Positions 36,001 to 47,338 are shown, numbered from the stretch's first letter. The stretch is 64,000 nucleotides of DNA from Trebouxia sp. TZW2008 (GCA_002118135.1 BDIU01000334.1:62001-126000), one strand, 5' to 3'. Notes: generated by a model from the letters alone, not told the origin. A program made the numbers and translations.

Positions 36001-37751
36001 TATCACTCTTGTGACAGCTTCTGTGGCCTCAGGGTCTTCCTGAGCTGGTGCCTTGCCTCCTTTGCCCTTGGCTGGTGTTGCCTGATCAATGCAGAGGGAC
36101 GCCAAGTGTCTGTCTAACCTCTCTACAAAGCTTTGCGCAAAGATTGTTCCACTGCAGCTACATAGATGGTCATGCAAGAGTGCAATGTGTTTCCCCTGCA
36201 AGCAAGAAGGCAGTGCAGTCATGCAGCTTGTACACATCTTTTCAAGCCTGTGCTGCAGCACACGAGCTATGACCAGCCTTGTGTCCGCGTGCTGGCAGCA
36301 ACAAGCACCTGTATTACACAGACTACCAAAAGGGGCCTTTTGCTTGACATTGCAAAGCTTTCAGGCAAATTGTGGCAGGTTGCTGGTCCTTGTGAGCACC
36401 TTCTTGGCTGCTGCTGGCTTGGCAGCTGCAGCAGGCGCCTGACTTCCTGGCAGGTCTGGCACTTTGCGTGCAGGCTTGTCAGTGCTCCCTGACTGCTTTG
36501 TGGGCGCACTTGCTGAGACAGCCGGGGTTTGCTTGGCATTTGCCTTGGAAGCAGAAGCAGGCTTGGAAGCCTTCGCCGCAGAAGCGCTGCAGGGACAAGC
36601 GTCAGGGTGAAGATGGAATGAATCATGAGCACAATAATCCTGGAACTGCAAGTGATGTCTGGCATGGCATAGGTCAAGCAGCTGCCTTTGCTGTTGCTTG
36701 TTTTTGATTGAGATTGCACAAATTGCAGCAATTTTTGCAACAGTAGCAGCAGGAATGGAGTGAATGCAATCAGCATGACCTGTTGCATGTTGCTGCATTG
36801 AGGCGAGTTGGCACTTGCCTGTTGCCTTTTTGCTTCTTCTTGGCAAGGGGTACATCATCATCGCTGTCAACATCTACTTCAAAGTCACTGTCTTCCTCTT
36901 CTTTGACAGCAGAGGCATCTTCCATCTACAACACAAACAAGTGATTGCAGCCTTATTCATGACATCAATTGCCTTGGTCAGTCACTGTCCACATATGTTT
37001 TAGTGCCAGACTCATAGATAAAGAATGATTCACATGACCTTTCTTGCATTGCACAAATGCCGACATGATGCTCTTGTTTTCAAGACAGCTCAAAGTCTGT
37101 CACTAGTCGAACCTGTTTCTGTTACGCAAAGGCAGTTGCCACGGCCTTGGCTCATGCATGCATTACCTGGAAGTCATCATCAGAATCGTCATCAAGCACA
37201 ATCGTTTTTCTGCCTTTGCCACCCTTTCCGCTTGATTTGTCTGCCTTCTTAGCTGCCGGTGAAGCCTTTGCGGCCTTTGCAGTAGCTGGCTTTGCAGCCT
37301 CAGGCTTTGATGGAGATTTGCGTTTGGTGCCAGTTGATGCAGCACTTTCCTTGCCAGATTTGGAGGCAGAAACATCGTTGTCGGCAAAATGCTTGCTGCG
37401 CTTCACAGGCAAAGCATCATCATCCTGTGTCAAGTCTTCAACTCCCTGTAGCAGGCAGAGTTGTAGATTGCATACACTCTTCTGCTGATCATCAGCAGCA
37501 AATGAGCCAGGAGAGAGGGCCTTTGTTTGCACCATACCTTGGCTGCCGTTGCTGGCGCATTTCGTTTGGTTCCTGCAAAGCTGACATACTGAGCAATGCA
37601 GTGGAGCACATGGTTGAGATCCGTAGTGCTGGAGCGTGCTCAAGGACTGTAAGACTGGCAACATGCAGGGGTTACCCTTGGAAGCGTCAGCTGATTTGGT
37701 GCTGCTCTTGGGAGGACCACCACCGAAAAAGCTTCTTATATCCTGCAGCAT
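24070..37751 (-). CDS. RFC1: Replication factor C large subunit (RFC1), complete
   Basis: Large subunit of the nuclear clamp loader that loads PCNA at primer ends. Nineteen exons join in phase: 37751-37676, 37572-37538, 37445-37167, 36925-36819, 36586-36400, 35717-35517, 34692-34501, 33952-33712, 33047-32867, 32242-32099, 31564-31405, 30590-30418, 30006-29823, 28735-28532, 27760-27579, 26055-25720, 25438-25335, 24746-24571, 24198-24070, about 1096 residues. N-terminus [12 protein letters not shown]; Lys/Ala-rich low-complexity region; BRCT domain at about 296-360 ([15 protein letters not shown]); WVEKHKP before the AAA+ module; Walker [18 protein letters not shown]; Walker [21 protein letters not shown] sensor region; C-terminal domain with [12 protein letters not shown] and [19 protein letters not shown]; Gly/Arg-rich tail. 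The intron after exon 4 uses a GC donor (AG|GCAAGT). The first ATG could instead be in an unseen upstream exon, since ctgcag precedes GATATA. Confidence 0.95.
25940..26350 (-). repeat. Partial copies of RFC1 exon 16 start
   Basis: The start of exon 16 ([22 protein letters not shown] from 26055) is repeated twice upstream, beginning near 26197 and 26342, each with the gcag acceptor, the sequence encoding AWMGN and a decaying continuation. Confidence 0.85.
28250..29095 (-). repeat. Array of partial copies of RFC1 exon 14
   Basis: The real exon is 28735-28532. The 5' part ([18 protein letters not shown]) is repeated upstream at about 29095-28975 and 28920-28800. The 3' part (encoding [10 protein letters not shown] and its donor context) is repeated downstream at about 28490-28400 and 28350-28260. 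At least four relics surround one exon. Confidence 0.88.
29590..30300 (-). repeat. Array of partial copies of RFC1 exon 13
   Basis: The real exon is 30006-29823. Upstream relics at about 30295-30190 and 30170-30045 encode [11 protein letters not shown] and [13 protein letters not shown] stretches but include an in-frame stop or loss of the 3' half. A downstream relic at about 29720-29590 repeats the 3' half (ILGQLQMVR). The pattern is again 5' parts before and 3' parts after. Confidence 0.88.
30610..30910 (-). repeat. Partial copies of RFC1 exon 12 start
   Basis: Around 30705-30660 is a copy of the Walker B segment ([11 protein letters not shown] against [11 protein letters not shown]), and near 30905-30885 the acceptor with GCAGATCTGCC recurs. 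Both precede the real exon 30590-30418. Confidence 0.7.
33500..34165 (-). repeat. Partial copies of RFC1 exon 8 on both sides
   Basis: The real exon is 33952-33712. A copy of its 5' half lies at about 34125-34015 ([26 protein letters not shown]) and a copy of its 3' half at about 33650-33515 ([24 protein letters not shown]). Confidence 0.88.
34805..34930 (-). repeat. Tandem repeat of about 70 bases in RFC1 intron
   Basis: Two copies of a unit containing gaagtgcagagtgcagcaaac followed by cttgcagcatggc start near 34813 and 34882. No coding similarity is seen. Confidence 0.65.
35800..36085 (-). repeat. Two extra copies of RFC1 exon 6
   Basis: The used exon is 35717-35517 ([19 protein letters not shown]). 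Upstream copies at about 36083-36000 ([19 protein letters not shown]) and about 35903-35815 ([19 protein letters not shown]) stay open but lack a strong donor and the exon's second half. They could be alternative exons; relics are more likely. Confidence 0.85.
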
Positions 37752-38581
37752 GCAAACAGGCTATAGCTTGTCCTTCCTGGCAATAAGCAGCGTGATGACC
37801 TTTGCAGACCAACCTGAGGCATGCTCTGTGAGCTTGATCTCGCAAAAGTTTGGTCTCAACGCCGCATCATCATCAAGAATCGTGTATCGACTTGCGAGCG
37901 GGTCATGCAAACGCTTTCTCTAACGTCCAGCTGATGGCAGGAGCAGCGCGCCTGATAGGCCTATCGTGGCAGATCAGCCAGGCACACTGAGATCGCTGAC
38001 GCTGCTCAGTCAAATGCGCAGATCGTTGCGAGACCAGCACTTCAGATGGAACTGTGACAACAAGAGCGGGCAGATCTGTGAAGACGACGGGAAGGACAAA
38101 GCACTTGAATGCTGTGCATGCAAATCAGTGATCGCTCTATTTCTGGAGTCCTTCGTGTGCTGACCCTTCTCCCTTTCAGTGGCACAGCCAAGCGGAACAG
38201 ACACAAATTGATGGGCAGGCATGGTCTCGACTTTCCAAGCAAAGACAGCTTTAATAGGCTGGCATCAATTTCCAGTGTGTATATGTGGCAAATTGATCAA
38301 GGTAATACAACCCAAATACTTCAAATCAAGATCACTCCCCTACTTCAGATCCTGCAAGTCCTCTACTGAACCAAGCATTTTGCAGTTTTCACAGAAGAAA
38401 ATGTAGTTGATGTGAGGCTGTATCAGCATATTGTACAATATACACATGTGATGATCAGAGAAAGTATGCGTACCACTAGAAAGTCAACAGTACTCATAAG
38501 GTGAACAGATGAAGACTTCAAACATGCAAATGCAGCGCATGCATTGTGCAATGCATATCTTTTCAAAAGTTCATCTTGGCG
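37752..38581. other. RFC1 promoter side and bZIP 3' flank
   Basis: Both neighbours are on the minus strand, so this holds the end of the bZIP transcript and the promoter of RFC1. Only short open frames without protein-like patterns are present. Confidence 0.5.
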
Positions 38582-41500
38582 TCATTGCTGTGCTCCACTC
38601 CTGTCCAGCATTGGCACATAGTCAAACAGGTTGTCTGCACCAATCTTGTTGAGGTACGACACCACTGTCTCCCAGTTTGCAGCATGCTGTAAGCTATCAA
38701 TTGATGTATCATCAGCCAATGTTCTCAATGAAGGCTGACTCCTCTGCTCTGCCAAAGGCTCCAGCAGCTGATGCCCAACAACGAAAGGATAAGCATGCAC
38801 CATACCAGCAGCAATCTGCTTGGAGGTGTGTATCTGCAAGCAGCAAAAGCAACAATCCAGTCCCAGATAGGCTAGCGAGCCATACCAGCAGCAACTTGCT
38901 TGGAGGTGTGTATCTGCAAGCAGAAGAAGCAACAGTTCAGTCCCAAACAGGCTAGCAAGCCATACCAGCAGCAATTTGCTTGGAGGTGTGTATCTGCAAG
39001 CAGAAAGCAACCATTCAGTCCCAAATAGGCTAGCAAGCCATACCAGCAGCAACTTGCTTGGCGAAGGTATAGTTGCAAGCAGAAACAGCATCAGTTCAGT
39101 CCTCAAATAGGCTAGCAAGATGCTGATTCTAGCTATTGCCCGAAAGAGCCTTCATTGCTGTTGTTAATCTGATCTCTTCATTCACCTGCCTTGTGCCTTG
39201 TGCTCTGAATATCAAAAAGATGAACCTTATGTTGTGCAGATTTGCCACTGTAGCTGCGCCAAGGCATGCGTTTTGAGCCTGCCTATCTGCTGCTGTTGTT
39301 GCAAGCCCGCACAGCGCCACCTCAACAGACACTCACACCCTCACACAAAACAGCATTTGTGGCAAAAATGCAAGTCAAGCCAGCGTTGGCCTGCCAATCA
39401 AGCTATAACTTGTGCATGGCTCACTGATGAGAAGTATACAGGTGTGCGTGCATGATTCCATCTGACTTGAGTATCCTGCTCAGCCTCTCGTCACAGCACA
39501 AGTGGCATCATGCACATGTTTGATGGGTCTGTTTCTACATCCACAGCAAACAGATATCTAGCAGAGCTCACAGTCATCAAGACAGACCACTCACCCCTCT
39601 ATAGAAGGCTGCAGCAAACTGAAGGTACACTCGATATTCCTTTGCAGCGATGTCCCGAAGCTGATCTGACCATTTGGTCACCTCTGTGAGTCTGTCGCTG
39701 GCATGACACTGCGTCATGACATCAACGCTTGCATCATCTAGCATCCTGTTGAGCAAGCCCTTTCTGTCCCTGGACAGCTGCCCTAGTTGCGCAAAGAAGT
39801 ATCTCCTGAGGCACATCAAGTCATCTTTCTGCTCTTCTGTGTGCTCCATGGCTTCCTACAGTCAATGTCAAGGCATTAGCTGTAGCACGACTGCATCTGC
39901 CTAAGTTAACAAAGTTAGGTGCTGCATCCTTGCAGTCCATTTTGGAAGCAAAGCAATCCTTACAGCAAGGCAATGATGTATTACGAGTCAACAGGATCAC
40001 ATATAGCTACAGCAGTTGCCCTGGGTACGACACAGAACCTTGAAAGGTGTGTGGCTACAGCAAGACTTGGTGGCACCTTGCCTCAGTCAACCTAGCAAAT
40101 ACCACCTACAGCACACGTCTTGATAAGTCTTGCCATTGATAACGTTCAAAGAGCAAACGAGGCAGCTTTGCAGCAACTGTGCTCATACGCCACATGCCTC
40201 AAGATGTGAGGACTAATCACTGCAACTGACATTCTCTAAAACTTGTGGCACAAAGAACTCACCGCAACTCCCTGAAACAGTGTTGCATCAAGCTCGTCAT
40301 CACGACATATGCGACCCTCGTCCATTTTGCTGAGGTGATACTGTTTGAGGTCATTAGGGCTGCTGAGCGCTGTGGCTGCAAACAATGAGCTCACTTCCAT
40401 TACCCACTGATCCAACTGCTGCTTTGCTGGACTTTGACTATCCTCTTGTAGCTCCATGAGACAAACTCCAAGCTGGCGTGTGTACTCCTGATGCAACAGC
40501 AGACTGATGTCATTTCTGGCACTGAGCACTGGGAAAAACAAATCTGGTGTGCCTCATTGGAAGCAGAAAATGTACAGTTCAACAGAGATGCGTGTGGCCA
40601 CATGCAAATTGCAGTGACAAGCAACTGTTTGCAAAGATTGAGAGCACAGTAGCAGGAGAAGATGCAAACAAGCGCATTCTGCAAGATATTCAACTGCCTT
40701 ATGCATCAATACAACTCCTCCTGTTATCACCTCAAAACAATGTGACATGCATCATGTCTACGCTGACAACACTGTGGCAGAATAAGCTGCCGATAATGAC
40801 AACCTGCCAGCACAACCAAATGCCTTCTGCATCTACATTGTTGTTCTTGATGTAACCCGGATGATTAGGTCGTCGTGTCTGACATGCAGCAAAGACATGG
40901 CTGCTGTTACAGGGGCATGCAGCTCAAAAAGCATGCAAGAGGTGCTGATCATTCACAAACAAATGTCAAGTCTACTTCCGACGGATAAGCCTCCCTCACA
41001 GAATATGCGCTAGCATTTGCAAAGTTAAAATCTGCGCACAGAACATGGAGTGGCATTTGTGGCAGATCACAGAAGCTCACAGAGTATATCTTGGCAAATT
41101 CTGGGAGGGAGAGCTTGCCAATATCCTCTACAGCCATGCTTTCATCTCTGTCAGGCCAGATGGTGATTTGCAAGGAAGGCGTTTGGGTCAAAATGCTCTC
41201 TGTGATAGGACTGGGTTTCAGGGCAAACAGCCGCTGTGAAGAGTCATGCAGCACCTGTCAATGTCAGGTATGATGTCAACACACAAAACTCGATTGAGCA
41301 CCTGTCAGCGCAAGGCCTGTTATTGCATGTTTGTAAAACACAACACAGCTCAAGACGGCAACTATAAAGTGGCAACAGCGTAATGAGAGCAACGGCATTG
41401 AGAGGAGTCTCGTAGAACCTGTCATTGCAAGGCCTCCTTCAGAGTATCAATACACAAGATGCAGAAAAGCCAGAAATGGCATACACTGTGAAACAACAGT

Positions 41501-42407
41501 CGGTCAGTGAGTGATGGGTGCATTTGCCTTCAAGTTGGCACAAACTGGTCTGAAACCAACACCTTTGAAGCCAATGCATTGCTGCTTGTATGCACCTAGC
41601 CAGGCCATGCAGTCTCACTGGAACCCATGTACATCATGACGACAGTGGTAGTGAGAACAAAAATCTTGTGGTATGTTACCTCATCTGCATTGACTTTGGC
41701 AGGGGCCTGAGCATCCACTGACTGCTTGTTCAGTTTCATGAGCTTTTCCAGCAAAATGTTCCTAGCTTCTAATGACTTCTGCTTCTCTCTGAGTTCCTGA
41801 AGCTGTGCTGTGGTTTCTGCCAGCTGACTCTCCACAGTCGCGGACCGTACCTGGCATGATGTACAGTCAGCGTCCCACAATGGCAAATGCCGCAAGAAGC
41901 AAGCAAAAAGGTGCGAAAGGAGGAGTGAGGCCAGCAGCTCCTATGGCGTAGTCATGTGACCACAGTGATGCCACATATCATGGCCTTACCTTTTTTCTTT
42001 CGCGGAATCTGCAGTGCCAGAAGAGGTGTCAGCTTCCCTCAGTAGCTGCATGCGCTGAAGTGTGTTGGGATGCATGAATGCTAGAGTGGGTCTTACCTTT
42101 TTTGCGCGAGTTTATTCTTGTGCTGTTTCTTTTGTAGCGAGCTAAGCTGGCGAACATCGCTGGAGGACTCTCCGGCCTCCTGCATGCCTGTGCTGGGTGT
42201 TGAGCTGAAGCCCTGAGCAGCATAACTTGCAGCCGGAACATTTGGAGTCACGTCCATATATTGTTCAAAGCCGTCCAGGATATCGAACGACAAGTCCCAG
42301 CTAGGCGTCGGCCCCGCAGCAGAGGCAGCAAAAGCATGGCTGGGCGTTACGGTGTCTCTTGTACGCGCAACTTCGGTGACCAATGAAGCCAAGCCGCGTT
42401 GGCCCAT
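38582..42407 (-). CDS. bZIP transcription factor with C-terminal helical domain
   Basis: A sequence-specific DNA-binding regulator. Seven exons in phase: 42407-42097, 42008-41990, 41850-41680, 41254-41081, 40487-40263, 39855-39595, 38833-38582, about 470 residues. Exon 1 gives a Ser/Ala-rich N-terminus and the start of the basic region (QHKNKLAQK), exon 2 is a 19-base microexon that completes it (FRERKK), and exon 3 carries the leucine zipper (TVESQLAETTAQLQELREKQ, RNILLEKLMKL). NKLAQKRFR fits the bZIP N-x7-R signature. The rest (residues about 160-470) is a helical domain of a kind common in green-algal bZIPs, including EYTRQLGVCLMELQ and LLNRMLDDASVDVM. Start is the first ATG of the open frame (MGQRGLASLV). 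Target genes are unknown. Confidence 0.88.
38834..39120 (-). repeat. Tandem copies of bZIP exon 7 start (about 60-base unit)
   Basis: Four upstream copies of the segment encoding IHTSKQIAAGM with its preceding acceptor (cttgcagatacacacctccaa) are arranged in tandem from about 39118 to 38835 before the real exon 38833-38582. The period is about 60 to 70 bases, and each copy ends in a shared tail (ctagcctatctgggactg). Confidence 0.88.
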
Positions 42408-43512
42408 GCCAACGTATTTGAAAAGACACAAGCGCCTGGTTGGTCTATATCGAAATGGCTTTCAACTTGTACAAAATGGGCAGAAAAGCTCCGACACTAA
42501 TCTCTGATCAGGGCGCGCCCTGACGAAACGCCTGCCATCATGATCATATGGCAATTTTCCACAATGAGCAATGCATGCTGCGCAGCTGCAGAAATACCAT
42601 GCGGCCGACACAAGCTGATCCCTTGTTGACTAGCCGGTGTGTCGAACAAAGATTTACGAGCTGGCTCAGCCTGCAGACATGCCATGATGCATGAAGAACA
42701 TCTCCAAATTGTATATGCTCATTTCATGTCCCAAATTTGCTGCTAGCAGCCATGCATGTTGACAGATACCCATCAGCCTGCCGCTTCAATCTATACTCTG
42801 ATAAGGAAGAAAGACCAACTATGTTCAGCAACATCTCAATTGGATGACGGGTCAATTTTGTTTGCTGAGTCAACAACATGACACTGGCTGGGCCAACCCT
42901 GAACTGCACATACTCTGCTGTTGTAGAACCCATACACCGGACTATGCACGACGAAATCCGTCCACGTAATCACTCTGCATGATTGTCAAAACCTTTTGAA
43001 CTGTCGTTGCTGATTGCATAGGACAACAAGACAGACTTGTACTTAACACTGTAGTGCCATATTATGACCAATCTTGCTTGCAGCTAGTGTCCAAAGCAAC
43101 AAGCGCCATATTAACCTTTATGCTACAGCAGATGATGCTTGCAAGCAAGCTCTGACAAATATGCGGGGCGCATGTACACACAGAAACCCAGTTTAAACAC
43201 AGACACTGCACCGAGTCCTGACATGAATAACAACCAAGTTGTGAGGTACGCTACATGGACACCTGTGAGTGCACTGCTGCAAACAGGCAGTTCTGAATGC
43301 TTGAGGATGAGCCTGACTTTTGAGCCTGCAGACAAGCTTGGCCGGGCTAAGCGTCCACAAGCCGACAGGCTGAGGCAGATTTTTCTGAGCTTGGCTTGTA
43401 TTTACACCAAGCTGTCAAGCTGACTTCACATGAGTGTGAAAGTATCAGCGTGCATTGCTCCAGCCAAGGTAAGCTGGCACCACACTGAAAGGGCACAGCA
43501 AGTGATGTGTCT
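42408..43512. other. bZIP promoter side and 3' flank of first GFA-like gene
   Basis: Both neighbours are on the minus strand. A 94-codon frame on the + strand (43139-43423) and a 62-codon frame on the minus strand (42685-42497) exist but show no domain or codon pattern that I can support. Confidence 0.45.
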
Positions 43513-44308
43513 TTAGTCTTCGATCAGTTCTGATTCTCCCTGATGTTTAGACCATTTTCTTTTGCCGTCCTTGATATCCATACATCTTTGCTGGTAGAAG
43601 ATGTGATCAGTGGGCTTAAAGGCTTCTGGTACTACGTGCTTACTGAACTTGAAGAGTGTTGGAAATGACATCCACATGTTGCGGCCCTCGTCTGCCATGG
43701 GTGATCGACACCTTGAGCAACTGACTTTGCAAGGCAGAACGTGTTCTGATGACATGTCTGAGCTGTTCAGGAAAGTCAAACTGTCAGCGCCTTTCAGGAA
43801 GCGAACTGACTTCTTGTGAAATAGTGCAGCCCACTGGAAGGGTGCACCTGCGCACCAAACCTAATTTTTCAGTGATTGAGCCAGCAGTTGTACACAATTA
43901 ACTGCTTGCAGTGCAAGTTGCCAGACCAGTCAGTGAGTGCATGCTTGATTGGTTGATGCTCGTACCATGCAATCTTTGGCAGCTTGTGCAATGACAGTAC
44001 TTGGCTGCCACTGGGTCGCAGTCAACGGCGTATTGAACGTCTCCGCACATGCAGCTAGCAGTGTATTTTACTACAAAGTCCTTGTCCTGACTTGGTGATA
44101 TATATGGCACGCTCTGCTGCCACGTGCTAGCATTCTGTTGTTGTGTTGCGGCCGACATGGCTGTCGGAGCTGCTGCAGGCCTCACAGCGAGGCGTCTGGC
44201 AAGGCAGGGACCGTTTTGTCGAGCGGCAATACTCAGCGATCTTTTCGTTGCTGCAGCCCCTGCAAATGCAAGATGCGAACAAATCACTCCATGCTTGCAC
44301 GCAAGCAT
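43513..44308 (-). CDS. GFA/CENP-V-like zinc protein, paralogue A, organelle-targeted
   Basis: Glutathione-dependent formaldehyde-activating enzyme-like (GFA/CENP-V) fold; the true substrate is unknown. Two exons: 44308-43966 and 43847-43513, phase 1 intron, about 225 residues. The first 50 residues (MLACKHGVICSHLAFAGAAA onward, Arg/Ala/Ser-rich, few acids) look like a transit peptide; a second ATG at 44158 (MSAATQQQN) could give a cytosolic form. Zinc motifs: CMCGDVQY, YCHCTSCQRLHG and LPCKVSCSRCRSPM, followed by GRNMWMSFPTLF. It is one of three close paralogues on this strand sharing intron position and phase. Confidence 0.9.
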
Positions 44309-44730
44309 TGGGGTGGATGCTGGCCGTTCCTGCTCGGATCAGACGCTGCGTCGGAAGCAAGCATTGCGGGGACCCCGATTTAACGCTTGCAAGCGTTACA
44401 TCATTACTTGGGGCTTTTCGATGCTGCATCTCCTGAGCAGTCCTGCAATATGCTAAATTTCGCTTGCGGCAGCAGGTGCGCATGCCAAGCACGGACAGAC
44501 ACTACATGTGAGGAAAGAGGCAAACAGAGGCTCGAGGCTTGAGCTGTACGCTGATGCTTTGCATACCTTGTGCACATCTTCTTCGCTTGCCAGAATTCAA
44601 ATCAAACGCTTGCTGACTTTCTTCAGGTGTATGTTCCTCGCAACAGCACAGTTGTTGAGCTTGCCGTTGACCAGCCAGCAGCAGTTGGCTTGCAGACAGT
44701 ACAGCATCTGTCGAAGGCCGCGAAGCACCA
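44309..44730. promoter_or_regulatory. Divergent promoter region, GFA-like A / coiled-coil gene
   Basis: About 420 bases separate the start of the GFA-like gene (-) from the first ATG of the coiled-coil gene (+). Overlapping open frames here are short and lack protein-like patterns. A local gcttgcaagcg palindrome-like element lies near 44384-44396. Confidence 0.45.
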
Positions 44731-47071
44731 ATGAGCGCTTCCGAGGCGCTCTCTGCTGAGGACGCTTCTTACTCGAACAACAAGCCCGGGGTTCAAGGCA
44801 ACGTAGTGCAGGTAGCAAAACATTGTGCCTGCTTTTGTTTCATCACGGAGTTTGAATTCATTTGGATCTCAAACCAGATCTGCCGTTTTTCACCGCAGGA
44901 TGCCAAGATCTTGATCGAACACCTCAAAACAGTCAGCAGCATTCAACCTGCGGGCGAGACACCTAGCAAAGCAATCACGATGATCAATCGTCTAGTCACT
45001 GCATATCGGCAAGAGTGCAATGTAGCAGGCCGAAACGCAAAGGCAATGAATTTTCTACGGTCTTGTGGCAGACGATCCCTCGTGCTTCTGACACAAGACG
45101 ATCTTTGTCCTCTGCGCCGCAGGCTGCACAGAGCGCTGCAGACAGCATGCTGAGCTTTGAGAAGCTTGGAAGCAAAGAAAACTGGCCAGCGTCATATCAA
45201 CATACACCTTGCCAAGAAACACTACAGCGACTCCAGAATGACAATGACTACCTGAGGCAGTTGCTTGCAACACGCCTGACACCAAATTTATCAAAGGGCT
45301 TCTGCAGCACTCTGTCAACAACGTCCCATACATGCAGCACAACCATGGCGCAGATCTTGCGCGTCGCAACTATGACCTTGAGACTGAGTGCTATCACCTG
45401 AAATGCTCAAACACACAGCTCAGGGGTGTGTTGAATGAGCGTTATCCAGGCGCAATGACTGTAAACTTTTTGGAAAATCAATTGGCTGCTGCAACTAGGA
45501 TGGATGAGTATCGTGTTGTTCAGCACAATAGAGTCTTTGACAAGCTGGAACAGCATTCCAACAGCATGCAAAAGCTTGCAGATGCTGTCCATGGCCTTGC
45601 TGAACAGAATGGAGCACTTATCAAAACTTTTGACGCAAAACAAGTGACGCTGCAGCAGGTGAGCATGTTTCACTCTACTATGAGCATGCTTTACATTCAA
45701 TGCAGCTTTGGAGGTTTGCTTTTGCTCACTGATGCAATGTGTCATTACATCTTGCAGCCATCAACATTGTTACACAAGCATCCTTTGGCAGCAGGTGTTT
45801 TGCATGCTTTGCAGGCGGCCTGTGATGACACGTTGACAGCAGAAAGCCCCAGAATTGCTGCAGTTGTTGACGGTGACCAGCAGCCCTTGCCTCCACCCAA
45901 AGCTAGTGCGTTTGGCCCAAGTAAACTTCCTGAAGTCGCTGTCAACACCTCCGAGGGGCCCTCCAAAGCCTCTTTTGACCCCCGCCTGACTGCACAGCAC
46001 CACACTGCACAGCGCGTGCAGTCAGAAGTCCGCAATGGCAACCAGGCTCAAGCAGCTAGAGGTCCCAGAGCTAGATCTGCAAAGCGTAACAATGCCCCTC
46101 CTCATGAGAGTCGCCGCATCCATTCTTCTGAAGGTGCTGCTGTTCCCAACAACTCTGAGGTGAGTGCAGGATATTTTCTACATGCTATAATGGCTTTCAA
46201 CACATAGCTCTGCTTGTCTTTAGATTACGGACGCACTGCACCACGCACACTGTGATGTGTTGTCGCCTGACTTGTCTGCTTGGCAAGCCCCAACTCTGTT
46301 GTCACGTCAGCAGCTCAAATGTCACGTCAGCATCTCAAATGCATGTTTGGATTTGAGTGGTCAATTGCACACAACTGCTAGGCACTAGATCTGATCTCTA
46401 CCGTCAGTTTGTGCTTGTGTGCAGGACCAAGGCTATGGAGCATGAACCATACTGACTCAGCACAAATTGGCCAAGCAAAAGTGACAGTTTGACAGTTGCT
46501 GCGTGACTTGCTCTTTGTGTTGTTTGTTGAGACAAAATTGTGGTTGAGACAGTGAATCATGACAGTGTACCGTGACACAAAGGTTGTTGTAGAACAGCCT
46601 CTCATGCTGTACTTGCAATTACATTTTTGGAAACGATGTTGTCTTCTAATACAGATCAGCTTTTGGACCGTGCTGTGCATTGAGTCAAATTCAACACAAC
46701 TCTGCATAGTGTTGCGTTTTGCTAGCTGCAACTATTTACAAATGGTTGATCAACATTGCACCCAGTCTCAGCAGACGTTTTGATGCATCAGCTGATCCTT
46801 CAATGGCAGGCTGTAGCAACTGTTGCAATCGCATTGCCTTTCTTTTACACACTGCGAAGCTGCGGCTTAGCTGTCGGCTGTGACAGCGGTCAGGCTGTCA
46901 GGGCATGCATTGCTCGTATCATTTCACTTACCCAGGTGTCTAGCTGCCCAAGATCGATGGCATGCAGGTACTCAGACACCCAACTATGCAAGTTTTGGCA
47001 CAATGTTTCATGCCAGACATCATGTTGTCACTAATTTACAGGACCTGCAAGTGCAGCAGCAACAACCCTGA
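44731..47071 (+). CDS. Unidentified coiled-coil protein with disordered basic tail
   Basis: Not recognised. Exon 1 is 44731-44811 (MSASEALSAEDASYSNNKP). Exon 2 starts at 44899 (DAKILIEHLKTVSSIQPAG) and may end at 45021 if a 50-base intron to 45071 is real. The next segment runs from 45072 (RASDTRRSLSSAPQAAQSAA, then LQRLQNDNDYLRQLLA). After about 45280 the coding frame shifts to LLQHSVNNVPYMQHN, YDLETECYHLKCSNTQLRG and RVFDKLEQHSNSMQKLADAV up to a donor at 45658. Exon 45815-46159 is a Pro/Ser/Arg-rich disordered tail (RGPRARSAKRNNAPPHESRR). A last exon near 47041-47071 is a guess. The frame change near 45280 has no plausible intron and suggests an indel. Helices with leucines suggest a structural or scaffold role only by inference. 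Confidence 0.55.
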
Positions 47072-47143
47072 AAACACAAGCTCAGCCACGGCGGCCTTTG
47101 CCTCTGCAATCAATGCCAGCCTAACAAGTGTTGCTGCCAAGGC

Positions 47144-47338
47144 TTACATCTGCCGTTGATACGCATAATCAATCAAATCAATGAAATGCTTTGCCGGCAT
47201 GAACACCTCAAAAACAGCTGATTCAAGGCCAGGGCCAACAAACAAGGACAGACGCCCTGCGTGGCAAGACGCTGAAATGTCAATCCATCTGCAAACCCCA
47301 GAAGCTGCTGGGCGTTCACAACTTGTGACGCAGGCCAC
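47144..47338 (-). other. Protein-like open frame of unknown origin
   Basis: A minus-strand frame reading WIDISASCHAGRLSLFVGP, then ESAVFEVFMPAKHFIDLIDY and stop. The composition is strikingly protein-like for an intergenic frame. It lies about 100 bases downstream of GFA-like paralogue B on the same strand. An acceptor (gtttgcag) precedes WIDISAS. It could be an exon of an unseen gene or a fragment of a decayed one. Confidence 0.35.

Noticed and set aside
34805..39120. CRISPR array or bacterial repeat system
   Set aside because: The direct repeats here are exon-derived or minisatellite copies with no constant spacer length, in clearly eukaryotic intron-bearing genes.
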